DNA of 64,000 nucleotides, taken from NCBI RefSeq assembly GCF_019457905.1, contig NZ_JAHZSV010000001.1, positions 310,001 to 374,000 of the forward strand, given 5' to 3'. Both the position numbers and the translations under genes were made by a program. Source of the DNA: Flagellimonas abyssi (GTDB lineage Bacteria; Bacteroidota; Bacteroidia; Flavobacteriales; Flavobacteriaceae). The stretch's first letter is position 1. The number at the start of each line of letters is the position of its first letter. This document shows positions 60,562 through 64,000 of the stretch, one piece after another. A model generated the notes under the pieces. The model did no database searches, had not been told where the DNA came from, and was given only the letters and a program-made list of their open reading frames with translations.

Positions 60562-61857
60562 ATGCGTATCAAAAGTTTGATTGCCATTGGAATATTATCC
60601 TCCATGGTGCTTTCATCATCTTGTAAAAAGAAACCAGAAACTGCCGAAACCGAAGAAAAAACAGGATACCAAGGTCAGGGAAAAAGCCCTGTTGTGCCCA
60701 CGGTGGACAAACCCGTTCAAAAACAATGGAGAGGCATTTGGGCCTTTAACGATAGTACTACTTTCTTTTCCAATAAGTTTGACGGTGCCCGTTTAAACGG
60801 TGTCGCCTACGACGGTGACGATCATTATACCATTTGGGTGACGGCAGAAAACACCCCCATCAATGTGAGCCCTTGGTATGCTTTTCAAGTATGGTCGGAT
60901 GAGCCCCGCGATATTACGGTTCAGTTGAATTATCAGGATTCCAGAAGTAGGTATTACCCGAAAATCAGTACGGATGGAAGAAACTTTGCTCCACTAGACA
61001 GTACAAAATTTAAGGCCATCAATCCCGGCGAAGGTGAATTTGGCATAAAAGCAGCTCCCGAATCTGCAGAGCTTACCATTAGTGTGACCAAAGAACCGAC
61101 TTGGATAACCGCACAAGAGCTTTACACATCTTCCGTTGTGCAAGAATGGGTGGATTCCCTGAGCCAAAAACCATTTATTGAAAATTATCCCATTGGGCTT
61201 TCCAAGGAGAAAAGAACCATGCATTTGATGGAAATCAATGAAAATAAGGATTCCAAAAAGGCAATTATGATTATTTCCAGACAACACCCACCAGAGGTTA
61301 CAGGATTCTTAGCTATGAAATCTTTTATCGAAACCATCTCCGGTGATTCTGAAATTGCCAAGGAATTTAGGCAAGAACATACGGTTTTTGTGGTGCCATT
61401 GATGAATCCCGATGGGGCCGACAACGGACATTGGAGACATAACATGGGCGGTATTGACCTGAACAGGGACTGGCAAAACTTTAATCAGCCTGAAACTAGA
61501 AACGTTCGAGATTTTCTTGTGGAAAAGGATAAAGAGTATGATTTTGTTTTCGGAGCAGATTTTCATTCCACTTGGGACGACATCTATTACCCTATTGATA
61601 CGACCGTGACCGGTGAAAAAGGAAAAATAGTGTTTGATTGGATTGAGAACATCAGCCAAAGACTACCACAAAAGAAGACAAACGTTAGTGCATCCGACGA
61701 AATTGACCCAACGATGGTTTCCAGTAAGTATTTTTACGTACACCACGGAATGCCTGCCATTGTGTTTGAGCTGGGCGACAATACCTCCAGACCTTTCCTA
61801 AAGGAAAAAGGCAAGGTGGCAGCAGAGGAAATCATGAAACTTTTATTGGAGCAATAA
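60562..61857 (+). CDS. M14-family zinc carboxypeptidase-like lipoprotein
   Basis: 431 residues. Lipobox after a hydrophobic start (LIAIGILSSMVLSSSC). N-terminal beta domain about 55-170, then the M14 peptidase: SRQHPPEVTGFLAMKSFIE (His, Glu), GIDLNRDWQNF (Arg/Asp region) and FHSTWDD (His) are present in order, and FELGDNTSRP near the end supplies the catalytic Glu. Probably cleaves C-terminal residues or amidated peptide stems outside the cytoplasm. It is convergent with the ccsBA gene, 1 nt apart. Confidence 0.82.
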   Translation: MRIKSLIAIGILSSMVLSSSCKKKPETAETEEKTGYQGQGKSPVVPTVDKPVQKQWRGIWAFNDSTTFFSNKFDGARLNGVAYDGDDHYTIWVTAENTPINVSPWYAFQVWSDEPRDITVQLNYQDSRSRYYPKISTDGRNFAPLDSTKFKAINPGEGEFGIKAAPESAELTISVTKEPTWITAQELYTSSVVQEWVDSLSQKPFIENYPIGLSKEKRTMHLMEINENKDSKKAIMIISRQHPPEVTGFLAMKSFIETISGDSEIAKEFRQEHTVFVVPLMNPDGADNGHWRHNMGGIDLNRDWQNFNQPETRNVRDFLVEKDKEYDFVFGADFHSTWDDIYYPIDTTVTGEKGKIVFDWIENISQRLPQKKTNVSASDEIDPTMVSSKYFYVHHGMPAIVFELGDNTSRPFLKEKGKVAAEEIMKLLLEQ

Positions 61858-61858
61858 C

Positions 61859-64000
61859 CTATTTTTTGGCGTAATGCACTTTGTAACGCCAAAAACTGAT
61901 TCCACCCAGAATAAAGACCCCGAGTACTGTGTACCACACAAAGCTTGGGGTTATTACTTGGTCTCCACTAGCATAACTGTGCAGTCCTACCAAATAGAAG
62001 TTTACGCCAAAATACGTCATCATAATGCTGGCATAAGCCACAATACTGGCAAAATTATAGACCCATTTGCCACGAAGACCAGGGACCAATCGCATGTGTA
62101 GAACAAATGCATAGATCATAATCGAAACCAACGCCCAAGTCTCCTTGGGGTCCCAGCCCCAATAACGGCCCCAGCTTTCATTGGCCCATTGGCCTCCCAA
62201 AAAGTTACCTATGGTCAGCATCACCAAACCTGCTGTTAGTGCCAGTTCGTTGATAACGGTCAGCTCCTTTATATTGATGTCCATTCGTTTTTTGTTCTTT
62301 TTGGTGGTAAGCACCATCAACAACAAGGCAACCACACCCAAGATCATTCCTACGGTCAACGGCCCATAGCTACCTACAATTACGGCTACGTGAATCATCA
62401 ACCAATAACTATCGAGAACGGGTTGTAGATTGGCAATAGCGGGATCAACCCAGCTTTGGTGCGCGACCCACAATAACATACAGGTAACAAATGCGCTGGA
62501 AGCTATGGTCAACTCACTCTTTCTACCAAGTGCCAATCCAATTCCCATGGTTGCCCATGCCACATAGAGTATACTTTCATAAGCATCGCTCCATGGTGCA
62601 TGCCCGGATATGTACCAACGCAAAATCAAACCAATGGTATGCCATATAAAAAATATGATGATGGTACCTTTTAACGCATAAGCGGTAGCGTCAAGAAATT
62701 TACGTTCCTTAAAAATTTTGGCTATCAAAACAAAGAACAACAACAAACCAACTATTGCGTAGTACTTGTACAACCGGTTAAAGAGATCTAACTTATTATA
62801 AATGATCTCGATTTTTATCTTGTTATCCGATGGCAATATTTCCTCCCCATGATTGGTTTGGTTCTGCTTGAAGGCCTCCAACAATTTATCCGGTTGGGAA
62901 TAGTCGCCTGTTACTATGGACTGCTGCAATGAATTCAAATAGTAGGGCATTGCATTCTTGATGAAATTAGCATAGAGCGAATCCTGAACCTGATATTCTC
63001 CACCACGATATTCCACGGCAGAGATCCATTTGTTGTTCTCATCGTTCAGCAATGGGAATATCTTCACCATTTGACCGCTCAGGGCAACATCCAATAGACT
63101 TAAGCGCTCCCCTACTTTCTTAAAATCCTTTTCGAATTTGTTAGGGTTTGCCTTGGAGGTCGCCTTCTCCAAAAAAGGCCTGAGTTTATAGCTTCCCTTG
63201 GCATCAAAGAAATCTGTTGCCTTAACAAATTTTGTTTCTTCAGGAACACCGATAACCTTACGAATACTGTCATTTCCCTTATCTCCCAATGCAATAATGT
63301 CGGTAGTGTACCAAACGCCAGGGTTCAGCATCATGGAAAGGAAAACTTGATTGGCTGAAAGGTCTTGATATTTGTCGTTCCCGCTTAATTTTCGCAAAAG
63401 TTCAGAAGCGAAAGTGTTCACGGGCTTCATTCGTCCATTTTCATCCTGTATGATCAATGCGCCAAATTTTTCGGCATGCTCTTCGGCCACTGTGGTTGCA
63501 GTGATTACAGAATCTATTTGTTTTTGAGTGGGTATGGTTGAATGTTCGTGCGCATCTTGTGCATTTATAGATACAAAGGCAAATAATAGTACAATCGTGG
63601 TCAACGCAGCCTTCTTTTCCTTTATTTTTTTGAGCATGATCTGTAAATCCCTAAAACGTGTTTTACCAAAAAACATAATGCCCATTAACCCGATGTAAAG
63701 CAGAAAATATCCAATATAGGTTATCCAGGTACCCCACCAATCATGGTTTACGGAAAGACCGGTACCTTTTTCATCTGGATCAAAATTCGCCTGAAAAAAA
63801 CGGTATCCCTTATGGTCCAAAACGTGGTTCATATAAATATCGTAATCAAAAGGGCGATCGTCGTGTACCGTAACCTTGCTCATAAAAGAAGCATAGCCCG
63901 CTTCTGTTCCGGGATATTTTTCCGCGATAAAATCGTTCAATTCAATGGAGAAAGGAAGTTCGTATACTTTTGATCCATAGCTCAATGAAAAATCCAAGCC
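61859..64000 (-). CDS. Cytochrome c biogenesis protein CcsBA (5' end outside window)
   Basis: At least 713 residues, open to the window edge, so the start is upstream of 64000 on the minus strand. The part seen includes the ResB/CcsB-like region (FDYDIYMNHVLDHKGYRFFQ, residues 50-70), a periplasmic domain (about 150-430) and a CcsA domain with the WGRYWGWDPKETWAL (tryptophan-rich WWD) motif, plus late His residues (HMRLVPG). Exports heme to apocytochrome c at the periplasmic side. ResB and CcsA are fused, as usual in Bacteroidota. Confidence 0.88.
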   Translation of the reverse strand, partial: GLDFSLSYGSKVYELPFSIELNDFIAEKYPGTEAGYASFMSKVTVHDDRPFDYDIYMNHVLDHKGYRFFQANFDPDEKGTGLSVNHDWWGTWITYIGYFLLYIGLMGIMFFGKTRFRDLQIMLKKIKEKKAALTTIVLLFAFVSINAQDAHEHSTIPTQKQIDSVITATTVAEEHAEKFGALIIQDENGRMKPVNTFASELLRKLSGNDKYQDLSANQVFLSMMLNPGVWYTTDIIALGDKGNDSIRKVIGVPEETKFVKATDFFDAKGSYKLRPFLEKATSKANPNKFEKDFKKVGERLSLLDVALSGQMVKIFPLLNDENNKWISAVEYRGGEYQVQDSLYANFIKNAMPYYLNSLQQSIVTGDYSQPDKLLEAFKQNQTNHGEEILPSDNKIKIEIIYNKLDLFNRLYKYYAIVGLLLFFVLIAKIFKERKFLDATAYALKGTIIIFFIWHTIGLILRWYISGHAPWSDAYESILYVAWATMGIGLALGRKSELTIASSAFVTCMLLWVAHQSWVDPAIANLQPVLDSYWLMIHVAVIVGSYGPLTVGMILGVVALLLMVLTTKKNKKRMDINIKELTVINELALTAGLVMLTIGNFLGGQWANESWGRYWGWDPKETWALVSIMIYAFVLHMRLVPGLRGKWVYNFASIVAYASIMMTYFGVNFYLVGLHSYASGDQVITPSFVWYTVLGVFILGGISFWRYKVHYAKK

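Noticed and set aside
1..64000. CRISPR array, rRNA operon or prophage
   Set aside because: No regular repeat-spacer pattern, no rRNA and no phage structural genes were seen.

Overview
The window is a bacterial chromosome segment from a member of the Bacteroidota, almost certainly family Flavobacteriaceae (a marine genus such as Muricauda/Flagellimonas or Maribacter is a guess). The evidence is the gene repertoire: a menaquinone pathway (menF, menD, menA, menC, menE), bacillithiol deacetylase bshB1, a capnine sulfonolipid pair (capA, capB), a carboxypeptidase-regulatory outer-membrane beta-barrel protein, a fused CcsB/CcsA cytochrome c maturation protein, SPOR, CvfB and DUF2853 proteins, and -7 boxes of the Bacteroidetes type (TAnnTTTG). 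Both window ends cut through a gene.

Positions 1-12,400 are accessory-looking and AT-rich, and nearly all genes are on the plus strand. They are single-gene units: a TPR esterase, a Fur-family regulator divergent from a small redox/methyltransferase operon whose last gene has an in-frame stop, VOC proteins, an AraC regulator, a YjbR-like protein, an SRPBCC protein, an FG-GAP secreted protein, an Asp/Glu racemase, an NTF2-like protein, DUF2200, a Crp/Fnr regulator and an M20 peptidase. Several spacers share degenerate sequence modules, giving a cassette-like look, but no integrase is visible.

Positions 12,400-36,000 are core-type and denser: capB and capA, a prolyl oligopeptidase, YbaB flanked by GC-rich palindromic repeats, threonine aldolase, a large secreted zinc metalloprotease, prfB with its programmed +1 frameshift, an ArsC-like reductase, an outer-membrane barrel protein, fumC, a coiled-coil membrane protein, an MBL-fold lipoprotein, the translation factor EttA with a small membrane protein, a Gfo/Idh/MocA oxidoreductase and an acyl-CoA carboxylase beta subunit.

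Positions 35,800-50,500 hold an M24 peptidase and then the menaquinone region, mostly on the minus strand: thioesterase, menF, menD, DUF2853, CvfB, SPOR, menA, a LytTR response regulator, a TPR histidine kinase, menC, a CPBP protease and menE. menB and menH are not in the window. Positions 50,500-64,000 hold a DadA-like oxidase, an M28 lipoprotein peptidase, tRNA-His, a second TPR histidine kinase, bshB1, a trans-sulfuration enzyme, a MATE transporter, an M14-like carboxypeptidase and the 3' part of ccsBA.

The most unusual signal is in the MATE leader (60,335-60,442, minus strand). A 12-bp closing helix that would cover the ribosome-binding region of the MATE gene encloses a second helix and two hairpins, one with a GAAA loop, and a good promoter lies just upstream. 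It looks like an unassigned cis-regulatory RNA or riboswitch, possibly linked to the sulfur and bacillithiol genes that follow.
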